Shown: positions 52,431 through 63,700 of the stretch, in pieces
Layout of the letters: the number at the start of each line of letters is the position of its first letter
How positions within the stretch are numbered: position 1 is the first letter of the stretch
DNA from: Methyloversatilis discipulorum
GTDB taxonomy: Bacteria > Pseudomonadota > Gammaproteobacteria > Burkholderiales > Rhodocyclaceae
Assembly: GCF_000527135.1 (NCBI RefSeq)
Contig: NZ_AZUP01000001.1
Coordinates: 2,046,001-2,110,000 of the forward strand
Reading direction: 5' to 3'
DNA: 64,000 nucleotides
Position numbers and translations under genes: made by a program
The notes under the pieces: generated by a model
Database searches by the model: none
The model's input: only the letters and a program-made list of their open reading frames with translations
What the model was told of the DNA's origin: nothing

Positions 52431-53981
52431 ATGTCCGCCCCCGCCCCCGTTCCTGCCGCGCCCGACAGCCTTTTGCGCTCGGCAAAGACCGGAGACCCAC
52501 TGCGGACAGTACTCGACTGGCTGGCGACACCCGCCGCTGGCGATCCCGGGCACGAGGCAGCCGCGCTGGCCACCTGCCTCGGCGTGCTCGCCCAGGCGCG
52601 CATGGACGCACCGGCGCGGGTACGCGTGCTCGACATCTTCCATGACCGCGCGCTGGCCTGCGCAACGGCACTGAAGCCGCAGCTTGCCGCCAGCGCGCTG
52701 CCCGTGCAGGCCACGCTGCGCGATGCCGCCGATCTGCTGTGCGACGCGCTGATGCAGATTGCGCGCAGCTATCTCGACGCCCTGCAAGCTCGCGCTGCAC
52801 ACAAGCCGTCACGCGCGGCCGGGCACGCCATGCTCTGCCTGCTCGACGTCTATGCCCTGCGCACGCTGACCGCAGCCGACGTACCGCCAGGCATGTGGAC
52901 AACGGCACACGCCCTGCTGATGCACGCCCGCATGATGGCCACTCCGGCCACCCAGATCGCCGGCTCGGCGGACGCCGAACAGCTGCACCGCGAATTGATC
53001 GCGCTCGAACTGGCCCAGCCGCCGCACCTCGCGCCGGCCGATTTCTTCAACATCGCCGATTACGTGCGCAGCTACTCGGGCGCCGTGCAGATCCAGCCCA
53101 ACCCGCCGCATCGCGACCTCGATTCCTGGTTCTGGATAGACGACGAGCACGATCACGGCCCGACGCCGCTGCTGCGGGCGGCGCCCGACCCGGAACGCGG
53201 TCCGCACATCCTCTACTGCTCCTGCCAGCGGCTCGGTCAGGTGCTGGCCCATCATCTCGACCTGATCGACGAAGGCGGCAACGTTGCCGACATGTACCTG
53301 CCCGCCTGTCTCGGTCAGACGCGCACGCGACGTCTGCTACGCCGCCTGCAGGCGCGCTGGATGGCGATGCCGCGACGGCAGCACGCACGGCGCGAACGTG
53401 GCCAGGCGATACGCATGCTGATCGGCTTCGACGCGATATGGCACCTGCTCGAACGGCGCGATCCAGCCGCCGACTGGGACAACCAGACCACCGGCTGGAC
53501 CTTGCTGAACGACAGCCCGAACGGTTTCGCGCTGCGCCTCGATACCGGCCCGACCGGTCTGGTCCGGCCCGGCCTGCCGGTGCTGATCAAGGGCAGCGGC
53601 AGTCGCAACTGGATGATCTGCGTCGTGCGCTGGGCGCGCAGCGCCAGTGCGGGCGCCATCGATGTCGGGGTGGAGCTGCTCAGCCACGGCGCCCAGGCGG
53701 CGACCGTCGTGTTCGAGGCATCGGGGTCGCGCGCCGCCGTACCCGCGCTGCGACTGCCGCCGCTCACCAGTCACCGCCCGCACCCCTGCATCATGCTGCC
53801 GCCCGGAGAAGCCAATGGCCGGGACATGCTCATCGCACACAACTCGGGCGGACGCTACCGGCTCGGCGACGCCCGCCTGTCCGATCTCGACCTGCAGACG
53901 CAGGCCTTCGAACTGTTCGAGATCGAGGAAATGAGTGCCAACACGAGCGGTGGTCGGTCCGATCCTGCCAGCCGCCCCTGA
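52431..53981 (+). CDS. Protein of unknown function with PilZ-like C-terminus
   Basis: A 516-residue cytoplasmic protein. Residues about 1-260 are helical and alanine-rich with no family I can name. The C-terminal part (about 385-490) resembles a PilZ beta-barrel: GFALRLDTGPTGLVRPGLPVLIKGSG, MICVVRWARS and DVGVELLSHGAQA follow the PilZ pattern, but the usual RxxxR c-di-GMP motif is not clear. So it may be a c-di-GMP effector or a degenerate PilZ protein. The start MSAPAPVP was chosen because the upstream frame overlaps pyrF. It is divergent from pyrF and ends 1 base before the BrkB-type gene, convergent. Confidence 0.7.
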   Translation: MSAPAPVPAAPDSLLRSAKTGDPLRTVLDWLATPAAGDPGHEAAALATCLGVLAQARMDAPARVRVLDIFHDRALACATALKPQLAASALPVQATLRDAADLLCDALMQIARSYLDALQARAAHKPSRAAGHAMLCLLDVYALRTLTAADVPPGMWTTAHALLMHARMMATPATQIAGSADAEQLHRELIALELAQPPHLAPADFFNIADYVRSYSGAVQIQPNPPHRDLDSWFWIDDEHDHGPTPLLRAAPDPERGPHILYCSCQRLGQVLAHHLDLIDEGGNVADMYLPACLGQTRTRRLLRRLQARWMAMPRRQHARRERGQAIRMLIGFDAIWHLLERRDPAADWDNQTTGWTLLNDSPNGFALRLDTGPTGLVRPGLPVLIKGSGSRNWMICVVRWARSASAGAIDVGVELLSHGAQAATVVFEASGSRAAVPALRLPPLTSHRPHPCIMLPPGEANGRDMLIAHNSGGRYRLGDARLSDLDLQTQAFELFEIEEMSANTSGGRSDPASRP

Positions 53982-53982
53982 G

Positions 53983-55500
<1,518 letters not shown>

Positions 55501-55502
55501 CC

Positions 55503-55862
55503 ATGACCGCACGACACTGGAACCTGCTGGCCTCGTCCAGCCTGATCGCCCTCATCCTGCTCGGCCTCGCCTGGGAGCTGTGGTTGGCTCCGCTGCGGCC
55601 GGGCGGTTCGTGGCTGGTGCTGAAGATACTGCCGCTGCTCGGCGCGCTGTTCGGCATCCTGCGCGGCAAGCGCTACACGCATCAATGGATGTCGCTGCTC
55701 AGCCTCGCTTACTTCACCGAAGGCATCGTGCGCGCGACTTCGGACAGCAGCCCGTCGGCACAGCTGGCCCTCGCCTACACACTGCTGTCGGTGGCGCTGT
55801 TCCTCGGCTGCCTGTTCTACTCCAAGCTGACCGCGCCGAGCCGGCTCGCGCAATCGCGCTAG
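55503..55862 (+). CDS. DUF2069 membrane protein
   Basis: A 119-residue inner-membrane protein with four hydrophobic segments. The pattern LKILPLLGALFGILRGKRYTHQWMSLLSLAYFTEG is the DUF2069 signature. Function unknown; it is regularly found next to WrbA-like genes. Convergent with leuA, with only 15 bases between the stops and no terminator visible. Confidence 0.88.
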   Translation: MTARHWNLLASSSLIALILLGLAWELWLAPLRPGGSWLVLKILPLLGALFGILRGKRYTHQWMSLLSLAYFTEGIVRATSDSSPSAQLALAYTLLSVALFLGCLFYSKLTAPSRLAQSR

Positions 55863-55877
55863 CCGGCGCGCCGTCGT

Positions 55878-57422
55878 TCAGATCGGGCTTTCGCCCTGCG
55901 GGTTGAGTTTCTGCACGCCCTGCAGCTTGTTCAGCGCATTGATGTAGGCCTTCGCGGACGCCACGATGATGTCGGTGTCGGCGCCCTGGCCATTGACGAT
56001 GCGACCGCCCAGCGCCAGACGCACCGTCACCTCGCCCTGCGCATCGGTGCCGGTGGTGATCGCATTGACCGAATACAGCAGCAGTTCGGCGCCGCTCTTC
56101 GCCACCGACTCGATGGCACAGAAGGCGGCATCGACCGGGCCGCTGCCGTTGGACGACACCTTCACTTCGCGCCCGTCGTCCGACAGCGTGACCACGGACT
56201 GCGGCAGTTCCCCGGTTTCCGAGCGCGAGCTCAGCGCCACCAGTTTGTACTGCTCCTGCTCCGGCGTGACCGCTTCGTCGCTCATCAGCGCCTGGATATC
56301 CTCGTCGAAGATTTCGTGCTTCTTGTCGGCCAGCTCCTTGAATGCGGCGAAAGCGACGTTGAGCTGCTCCTCGGACTCGACCACGATGCCCAGTTCGGTC
56401 AGTCGGGCGCGGAAGGCGTTGCGGCCCGAGTGCTTACCGAGCACCAGCTTGTTGGTGTTCCAGCCTACGTCCTCGGCACGCATGATTTCGTAGGTTTCGC
56501 GGTGCTTGAGCACGCCGTCCTGGTGGATGCCGGATTCGTGCGCGAAGGCGTTGGCACCGACCACCGCCTTGTTTGGCTGCACCGGATAACCGGTGATGGT
56601 GGACACCAGGCGCGACGCCGGCACGATCTGCGTCGCGTCGATGCGCGTCTCGACACCGAACACGTCGCGGCGCGTGCGCACCGCCATCACGATCTCCTCC
56701 AGCGAAGCGTTGCCCGCGCGCTCGCCGAGACCGTTGATGGTGCACTCGACCTGACGGGCGCCGGCCATTACTGCGGCCAGCGAATTGGCGACCGCCATGC
56801 CGAGGTCGTTGTGGCAGTGCGTGGACCACACTACCTTGTCGGCACCCGGGACGCGCTCGATCAGGATGCGCATGCGCTCTGCCCACTGCGCCGGTACCGA
56901 ATAGCCGACGGTGTCCGGCACGTTGATCGTCTTCGCGCCGGCCTTGATCACCTCGGTGAACACGCGCACCAGGAAGTCGATGTCGGAGCGCACCGCGTCC
57001 TCGGCCGAGAACTCGACATCCTCGGTGTACTCCCGCGCCCAGCCGATCGCCTTGATCGCCTGCTCGACCACCTGGTCGGGGCTCATCCGCAGCTTCTTCT
57101 CCATGTGGATGGGGCTGGTCGCGATGAAGGTGTGGATGCGCCCGCTGGCTGCCGGCTTGATCGCCTCGCCGGCGCGACGGATGTCGTTCTCGCTGGCGCG
57201 CGCCAGCGAACAGACCGTCGACTCGCGGATCGCCTCGGCCACCGCGCGCACGGATTCGAAATCGCCATTCGACGCAGCGGCAAAGCCGGCCTCGATCACG
57301 TCCACCCGCATCTTTTCCAACTGGCGGGCGATGCGCAGTTTCTCGTCGCGCGTCATCGAGGCGCCCGGGCTCTGTTCGCCGTCGCGCAGCGTGGTGTCGA
57401 AAATGATGAGGCGATCAGTCAT
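55878..57422 (-). CDS. leuA: 2-isopropylmalate synthase
   Basis: First committed step of leucine synthesis: condenses acetyl-CoA with 2-oxoisovalerate. The 514 residues open with [20 protein letters not shown] (metal and substrate site), have [15 protein letters not shown] and [11 protein letters not shown], and end with the leucine-sensing regulatory domain (about 395-500). The ATG at 57422 precedes TDRLIIFD. It follows pssA on the same strand after 130 bases. Confidence 0.96.
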   Translation of the reverse strand: MTDRLIIFDTTLRDGEQSPGASMTRDEKLRIARQLEKMRVDVIEAGFAAASNGDFESVRAVAEAIRESTVCSLARASENDIRRAGEAIKPAASGRIHTFIATSPIHMEKKLRMSPDQVVEQAIKAIGWAREYTEDVEFSAEDAVRSDIDFLVRVFTEVIKAGAKTINVPDTVGYSVPAQWAERMRILIERVPGADKVVWSTHCHNDLGMAVANSLAAVMAGARQVECTINGLGERAGNASLEEIVMAVRTRRDVFGVETRIDATQIVPASRLVSTITGYPVQPNKAVVGANAFAHESGIHQDGVLKHRETYEIMRAEDVGWNTNKLVLGKHSGRNAFRARLTELGIVVESEEQLNVAFAAFKELADKKHEIFDEDIQALMSDEAVTPEQEQYKLVALSSRSETGELPQSVVTLSDDGREVKVSSNGSGPVDAAFCAIESVAKSGAELLLYSVNAITTGTDAQGEVTVRLALGGRIVNGQGADTDIIVASAKAYINALNKLQGVQKLNPQGESPI

Positions 57423-57552
57423 GGCAGTCTCCGGGGTGCATCCGTCGTGGTGCGGACACACAAGATCGGTTCTTCAAACAGGCAATGGGCCGTGAACGGC
57501 TCAGGGTCGCGAATATAGTCGCCGGGCCGCACCGCGACAACGGCGCGCCAGC

Positions 57553-58335
57553 TCAAGCCTCGGGCGGCGGAGGCGAGGGCGATTGCGGCTTCTGTCGCGA
57601 GAAACGGACCAGCCACATCACGTAGCCGGACAGCCCGTAGGCGACGAACAGGCTGAACAGCACCACCGGCGGGTTCACCGACACGGCGACGAAGGCCAGC
57701 ACGAAACCGAAAATGACGATGAAGGGCACGCTGCGGCGCAGGTTGATGTCCTTGCCGCTCCAGAACTTCACGTTGCTCACCATCGTCAGGCCGGCGAACA
57801 GCGTGATGACGAAGGCCGCCCAGCGCATGTCCGGTCCGGTGTAGCCGTTGTCCGTCGCCACCCAGACGAGGCCGGCCACCAGCGCCGCAGCGGCCGGGCT
57901 GGGCAGGCCCTGGAAGTAGCGCTTGTCCACGGTGCCCAGATTGGTGTTGAAACGGGCCAGGCGCAGCGCGGCACCGGCGCAGTAGATGAAGGCGGCGATC
58001 CAGCCCCATTTGCCCAGACCGCGCATCGCCCACTCGTAGGCGATCAGCGCCGGAGCGGCACCGAAGGACACCATGTCGGACAGCGAATCGAATTCGGCGC
58101 CGAAGGCCGATTGCGTATGGGTGAGCCGCGCGACGCGGCCGTCGAGTCCGTCGAGCACCATGGCGATGAAGATGGCGACCGCCGAGTATTCGTAGCGTCC
58201 ATTCATCGCCTGCACGATGGCGTAGAAACCTGCGAACAATGACGCCGTCGTGAACAGATTGGGCAGGATGTAGATGCCGCGCCGGCGTTTCACCGGATCC
58301 GCAGGCTTGATGTATTGCGGGTCGTATTCGGACAT
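57553..58335 (-). CDS. pssA: CDP-diacylglycerol-serine O-phosphatidyltransferase
   Basis: Makes phosphatidylserine in the membrane, precursor of phosphatidylethanolamine. The 260 residues have several membrane segments and the CDP-alcohol transferase motif (DGLDGRVARLTHTQSAFGAEFDSLSD). The ATG at 58335 gives MSEYDPQYIK. It lies between leuA and ilvC, a frequent betaproteobacterial order; the decarboxylase gene psd, often found here too, is absent. Confidence 0.93.
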   Translation of the reverse strand: MSEYDPQYIKPADPVKRRRGIYILPNLFTTASLFAGFYAIVQAMNGRYEYSAVAIFIAMVLDGLDGRVARLTHTQSAFGAEFDSLSDMVSFGAAPALIAYEWAMRGLGKWGWIAAFIYCAGAALRLARFNTNLGTVDKRYFQGLPSPAAAALVAGLVWVATDNGYTGPDMRWAAFVITLFAGLTMVSNVKFWSGKDINLRRSVPFIVIFGFVLAFVAVSVNPPVVLFSLFVAYGLSGYVMWLVRFSRQKPQSPSPPPPEA

Positions 58336-58569
58336 GCATTCACTCCGACGAACCATGCGCGGGATCACCGCCGCACGGTTTTTGCGTTTCAGGCCGGTTC
58401 GGCCCCCGATGCTCGCGACGCCCGCTTCATGGACAAATTCGCCCCGGCGCCGCGAACTGACGACAGGCTGCGAGCCGCCCCGAACGTATCAGGATGACGC
58501 GCATCGCGGAAGCGTTCAATGGTGACGCGAGAGCCCCTCGAGTGCGCCGCATCGCCCGGCCTGGAATGC
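58336..58569 (-). promoter_or_regulatory. Intergenic region upstream of pssA
   Basis: About 230 gene-free bases between the ilvC terminator and pssA. It must hold the pssA(-leuA) promoter, but I see no convincing -35/-10 pair; TTGAAC near 58520 is the best -35 candidate. Confidence 0.25.
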
Positions 58570-58615
58570 AAAAGGCCCGGCGGTCCGGGCACGCAAGTGC
58601 CGGAACCGCCGGGCC
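58570..58615 (-). terminator. Intrinsic terminator after ilvC
   Basis: On the minus strand an 11-bp outer stem GGCCCGGCGGT/ACCGCCGGGCC continues into a second stem and closes, followed by TTTT. It separates ilvBHC from pssA-leuA. Confidence 0.8.
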
Positions 58616-58629
58616 AGGCGAGACGCCAA

Positions 58630-59712
<1,083 letters not shown>

Positions 59713-60204
59713 TCAGAGGCGCAGGATGCGGTCGCCGCGGCCGATGCCGGCGACGCCGGTGCGCACGGTTTCCAGGATCAGCGAACTGTCGATGGCGCCG
59801 ACGAAGGAATCGAGTTTGGCCGTGTTGCCGGTAAGTTCGATCACATAGGTCGAGTCGGTCACGTCGATGATGCGGCCGCGGAAGATGTCGGCGACGCGCT
59901 TCAGTTCTTCGCGGTCCTTGCCGGTGGCACGTACCTTGATGAGCATCAGTTCGCGCTCGATGTGCGCGGCTTCGGACAGGTCGACCACCTTGACCACCTC
60001 GATCAGCTTGTTCAGCTGCTTGGTGATCTGCTCGATGATGTCGTCCGAGCCGGTGGAAATGATGGTCATGCGCGACAGCGAACCGTCTTCGGTCGGTGCC
60101 ACGGTCAGCGATTCGATGTTGTAGCCACGCGCCGAGAACAGGCCGGACACGCGCGACAGCGCACCCGCTTCGTTCTCGATCAGTACGGAAATAACATGCC
60201 TCAT
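59713..60204 (-). CDS. ilvH: Acetolactate synthase small subunit
   Basis: Valine-sensing regulatory subunit of acetolactate synthase, 163 residues. The ACT domain starts MRHVISVLIENEAGALSRVSGLFSARGYNIESLTVAPTED. The ATG at 60204 is the family start. It lies 154 bases after ilvB, a wide gap for this pair, and that gap contains a perfect hairpin. Confidence 0.96.
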   Translation of the reverse strand: MRHVISVLIENEAGALSRVSGLFSARGYNIESLTVAPTEDGSLSRMTIISTGSDDIIEQITKQLNKLIEVVKVVDLSEAAHIERELMLIKVRATGKDREELKRVADIFRGRIIDVTDSTYVIELTGNTAKLDSFVGAIDSSLILETVRTGVAGIGRGDRILRL

Positions 60205-60274
60205 TGCGAGCGCCTCTTTCTGGAAATCAGGAACCGCCGCCGCGAAGACGGGCTGCCGGAGGCCGGTGCCCGCG

Positions 60275-60302
60275 GCCTGACGGACCGGTAAGTCCGTCAG
60301 GC
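60275..60302. other. Perfect hairpin in the ilvB-ilvH gap
   Basis: GCCTGACGGAC, loop CGGTAA, GTCCGTCAGGC: an 11-bp uninterrupted stem with no T run after it. It lies inside the operon transcript, so it may guard mRNA ends or set the ratio of large to small subunit. Confidence 0.65.
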
Positions 60303-60358
60303 GGACCCGGCGACGCATGGCTGCCGGGGTCCGCGCACGACAGTGTCGGGGTATTGCG

Positions 60359-62068
60359 TTACAGGTCCTCGGACGACAGGATCATGTCGGTCAGACCCTT
60401 GCCGCCCATCACCATCGGATACACGTTTTCGGTCGGATCGACCTGGAAGTCGATGAACACCAGATCGTTCTTGCGCTTGAAGGCCTCGCGCAGCGCGTCT
60501 TCGACGTCACCCGGCTTTTCAACGCGGATGCCGACGTGGCCGTAGGCCTCGGCCAGCTTGGCGAAATCGGGCAGCGAATCCATGTAGGACTCGGAATAGC
60601 GGTTGCCGTGGATGATTTCCTGCCACTGGCGGACCATGCCCAGATACCGGTTGTTCAGGCTGCAGATCTTCAGCGGAATGCGGTACTGCTTGCAGGTCGA
60701 CAGTTCCTGGATGTTCATCTGCACCGACCCTTCACCGGTCACCACCGCCACCGGCGAGCCCGGATGGGCAAGCTGCACGCCGATGCCGTAGGGAATGCCG
60801 ACGCCCATCGTGCCCAGACCACCGGAATTGAGCCAGCGGCGCGGCTTGTCGAACTTGTAGTACTGGGCCGCCCACATCTGGTGCTGGCCGACGTCGGACG
60901 TGATGAAGGCGTCGCCCTTGGTCACTTCCCACAGCTTTTCGACCACGAACTGCGGCTTGATCACTTCGTCGCTCTGCTTGTACTTCAGGCAGTCGCGACG
61001 ACGCCATTCCTCGATCTGCTTCCACCACTCGCCGAGCGCTTCCTTGTCCGGACGGTCGTTCGACGCGTCGAGCAGACGCAGGATGTCGTCCAGCACGTCC
61101 GGCAGGTTGCCGACGATGGGCACGTCCACCTTCACGCGCTTGGAAATCGACGACGGGTCGATGTCGATATGGATGATCTTGCGCGCAACACGGGCGAAGT
61201 CGGCCGGGTTGCCGATCACTCGGTCATCGAAGCGGGCGCCGACCGCGATCAGCACGTCGCAGTACTGCATCGCCATATTGGCTTCGTAGTTGCCGTGCAT
61301 GCCCAGCATGCCGACGAACTGCTTGTCGGTCGCCGGATAGGCGCCCAGGCCCATCAGCGTGTTGGTACACGGGGCACCCAGCGTGCGCACCAGCTTGGTC
61401 AGCTTTTCCGAACAGTCGGACAGGATGACGCCGCCACCGGCGTAGATCATCGGGCGCTTGGCTTCCAGCAGCAGCTGGACGGCCTTCTTGATCTGGCCCT
61501 GATGACCCTTGGTGATCGGGTTGTAGGAACGCATCGTGACCGACTTCGGGTAGTCGAACTCGGCCTTGGCCATCGTGATGTCCTTCGGGATATCGACCAG
61601 CACCGGGCCCGGACGGCCGGTCTTCGCGATATAGAAGGCCTTCTTGATGGTGGTCGCGATGTCCTTAACGTCCTTGACCAGGAAGTTGTGCTTTACGCAG
61701 GGCCGGGTGATGCCGACCGTGTCGCATTCCTGGAAGGCATCCTGACCGATGGCCGCGGTCGGCACCTGACCGGAAATGATCACCATCGGGATCGAATCCA
61801 TGTAGGCGGTCGCGATGCCGGTGATCGCGTTGGTCACACCGGGACCGGAAGTCACCAGCGCAACGCCGACGCGCTCGGTCGAACGCGAATAGGCGTCAGC
61901 GGCATGCAGCGCAGCCTGCTCGTGGCGGACCAGTACGTGCCGGACCTTGTCCTGCTTGAAAAGCTCGTCGTACAGGTACAGTACGGCGCCGCCGGGATAG
62001 CCGAAAACATACTCGACCTTTTCTTCCGCAAGGCACCTGACTACAATTTCCGCTCCGGTCAAAAGCAT
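60359..62068 (-). CDS. ilvB: Acetolactate synthase large (catalytic) subunit
   Basis: Thiamine-dependent first step of branched-chain amino acid synthesis. The 569 residues have MLLTGAEIVVRCLAEEKVEYVFGYPGGAVL, the catalytic glutamate in RHEQAALHAADAYSR, SGPGVTNAITG, and the thiamine motif TGEGSVQMNIQEL...NNRYLGMVRQW. The ATG at 62068 follows ACAGGTG; a much longer open frame upstream is antisense to the sigma-factor gene and not part of the protein. First gene of the operon. Confidence 0.97.
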   Translation of the reverse strand: MLLTGAEIVVRCLAEEKVEYVFGYPGGAVLYLYDELFKQDKVRHVLVRHEQAALHAADAYSRSTERVGVALVTSGPGVTNAITGIATAYMDSIPMVIISGQVPTAAIGQDAFQECDTVGITRPCVKHNFLVKDVKDIATTIKKAFYIAKTGRPGPVLVDIPKDITMAKAEFDYPKSVTMRSYNPITKGHQGQIKKAVQLLLEAKRPMIYAGGGVILSDCSEKLTKLVRTLGAPCTNTLMGLGAYPATDKQFVGMLGMHGNYEANMAMQYCDVLIAVGARFDDRVIGNPADFARVARKIIHIDIDPSSISKRVKVDVPIVGNLPDVLDDILRLLDASNDRPDKEALGEWWKQIEEWRRRDCLKYKQSDEVIKPQFVVEKLWEVTKGDAFITSDVGQHQMWAAQYYKFDKPRRWLNSGGLGTMGVGIPYGIGVQLAHPGSPVAVVTGEGSVQMNIQELSTCKQYRIPLKICSLNNRYLGMVRQWQEIIHGNRYSESYMDSLPDFAKLAEAYGHVGIRVEKPGDVEDALREAFKRKNDLVFIDFQVDPTENVYPMVMGGKGLTDMILSSEDL

Positions 62069-62104
62069 CGCCACACCTGTAAAAAAATTCCGGAAAAGCC
62101 GCAA

Positions 62105-62133
62105 AGGGTAGCTGTCGCACAGTTCCCGGTCAA
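62105..62133 (-). promoter_or_regulatory. Sigma-70 promoter of ilvB-ilvH-ilvC
   Basis: On the minus strand TTGACC (complement of 62128-62133), a 17-bp spacer and TACCCT (62105-62110). The predicted leader is only about 30 bases, too short for a leader-peptide attenuator. Confidence 0.65.
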
Positions 62134-62206
62134 GGCATTTTCGGCATCGCACGGGCCTGACCGCCCGCTCCGCAGCGATCGCCACCCACCCTGAGAAAGA
62201 CACATC

Positions 62207-62773
62207 CTGGCATCTCGCGAAGAACTTTCCGGCTTTCTCGCCGCGGTCGAACGGCGCGCCTTCAAACAGGCCGTATTCGCGCTGCGCGACGACGAATCCG
62301 CACTCGATGCCGTGCAGGACGCGATGATGAAACTCGCGGAAAAGTACGCCGACCGCCCGGCGGAAGAGTTTCCGATGCTGTTCCAGCGCATCCTGCAGAA
62401 CGTGATCCGAGACATGTTCCGGCGGCGCAAGGTGCGCTCGACCTGGACCACGCTGTTGTCGTCCTTCACCGGCGCAGACGAGGACGACGATTACGACCCG
62501 CTCGACAACATGGTGATCGACGAGCCGTCTGAACTCGGCCGTACGCCAGAGCAGAACCTCGAACAGAGCGAGGTGATGGCTCTGATAGAGCGTGAAATAT
62601 CCCGCCTCCCTGCACGTCAACGCGAAGCTTTTCTGATGCGTTACTGGGAGGAATTGGACATTGCCGAAACGGCCGCCGTCATGGGCTGTTCGGAAGGCAG
62701 CGTCAAGACGCATTGCTCGCGCGCGACCCATGCGCTCGCTGCCGCCCTCAAACTGCGTGGCATCAAGTTATGA
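62207..62773 (+). CDS. Sigma-70-family RNA polymerase sigma factor (ECF-like), non-AUG start
   Basis: A sigma factor of about 188 residues. Region 2 spans about residues 15-70 (AFKQAVFALRDDESALDAVQDAMMKLAEKYADRP, FQRILQNVIRDMFRRRKV) and region 4 about 135-180 (LPARQREAFLMRYWEELDIAETAAVMGCSEGSVKTHCSRA). The frame is open from the TGA at 62192-62194, but the first ATG/GTG/TTG is the GTG at 62312, which would cut away most of region 2.1. The conserved part fits a start at CTG 62207 (reading Met-Ala-Ser-Arg-Glu-Glu-Leu), with GAGAAAG about 7 bases upstream. It overlaps the DUF3619 gene as ATGA. Confidence 0.85.
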   Translation: MASREELSGFLAAVERRAFKQAVFALRDDESALDAVQDAMMKLAEKYADRPAEEFPMLFQRILQNVIRDMFRRRKVRSTWTTLLSSFTGADEDDDYDPLDNMVIDEPSELGRTPEQNLEQSEVMALIEREISRLPARQREAFLMRYWEELDIAETAAVMGCSEGSVKTHCSRATHALAAALKLRGIKL

Positions 62774-63195
62774 AATCCACCGTTCGAACGACATTTCCGC
62801 CCTCGGCGACCGATGAGGCCGCGATCGGCCAGCGCGCGCACGCAGCGCTCGAAGCCTCCTGCACCGAACTGCCCCCCGACATCGTTTTCCGCCTGCGCCA
62901 GTCGCGCGAGCGGGCACTGGCTGCCGCCACGCCGCGCCGCCGACTGGCGTGGCTGCCCCGTCTCGCCGGGCTGCCGGGCAATCTGGGCGGAGGCTGGCTG
63001 CGCGACGGACTGGCGCCGACCGTCGGCATCCTGATGCTCGCACTGATCGCCGCCCTGGCCAGCCAGCAATCACAGGACGAGCGCTTCAACGAATCCCTCG
63101 ACATCGACAGCGCCCTGCTGACCGACGATCTGCCTATCGACGCCTACCTCGATCGCGGTTTCGGGGCCTGGCTCGACAGCCAGGGCAGATCCTGA
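62770..63195 (+). CDS. DUF3619 membrane protein
   Basis: A 141-residue protein with one membrane segment (about 80-100, APTVGILMLALIAALA) and a cytosolic N-terminus. The N-terminal helix ALEASCTELPPDIVFRLRQSRERALAA is the DUF3619 hallmark. The ATGA overlap with the sigma-factor gene and the single-pass layout suggest an anti-sigma-like partner (inference, not shown). Confidence 0.82.
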   Translation: MKSTVRTTFPPSATDEAAIGQRAHAALEASCTELPPDIVFRLRQSRERALAAATPRRRLAWLPRLAGLPGNLGGGWLRDGLAPTVGILMLALIAALASQQSQDERFNESLDIDSALLTDDLPIDAYLDRGFGAWLDSQGRS

Positions 63196-63647
63196 TGCGA
63201 CGCAAGTTTGCAGGTGCGCTGCTTGCAGCCACCCTTGCCTGCGCCGGCGCGTCGGCGCAGTCCCGTGCGCCGGGCTGGCATCAGCTCGGTCAGGCCGAAC
63301 AGGCCATCCTTTCGCCGCTGGCTGCCGACTGGGACAGCTTCGACGCCGAACGCCGCCGCAAATGGCTCGACCTCGCTGCCCGCTACCCGTCGATGACGGT
63401 CGAGGAACAGTCGCGGATGCGCGCGCGCATGAGCTACTGGGGCAGCCTGACGCCGCAGGAGCGTATCGAGGCACGCGAGCGCTACAAGCGCCTGCAGGCA
63501 ATGCCCGCCGACCAGCGCGAGACGCTGCGCCGGCAATGGGAAGCCTACGAAGGGCTGTCGCCCGAGGAACGCAGCCGGCTTGGCGCGGCCCAACGCCCCG
63601 GCACCAAGGCGCCGGGCGCGGCGGCCGCAGCGCCGGTCCGCAAATAA
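63195..63647 (+). CDS. DUF3106 secreted protein
   Basis: A 150-residue protein with a signal peptide (MRRKFAGALLAATLACAGASA, cleavage near residue 22) and DUF3106 repeats of the form LxxYPSMTxEEQSRMRARM...WGSLTPQERIEARERYKRL, helical motifs similar to those of periplasmic metal-sensing or chaperone-like proteins. It overlaps the DUF3619 stop by 1 base. Function unknown; it belongs to the sigma-factor operon. Confidence 0.85.
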   Translation: MRRKFAGALLAATLACAGASAQSRAPGWHQLGQAEQAILSPLAADWDSFDAERRRKWLDLAARYPSMTVEEQSRMRARMSYWGSLTPQERIEARERYKRLQAMPADQRETLRRQWEAYEGLSPEERSRLGAAQRPGTKAPGAAAAAPVRK

Positions 63648-63700
63648 ACAGGCAGCTTCGCCGTCCACTTCTTCATGCGGCCACGCCGCACCGCTTCCAC

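Noticed and set aside
62069..62731. A 221-residue N-terminal extension of IlvB
   Set aside because: It is antisense to the sigma-factor gene and precedes the canonical IlvB start and a good promoter.
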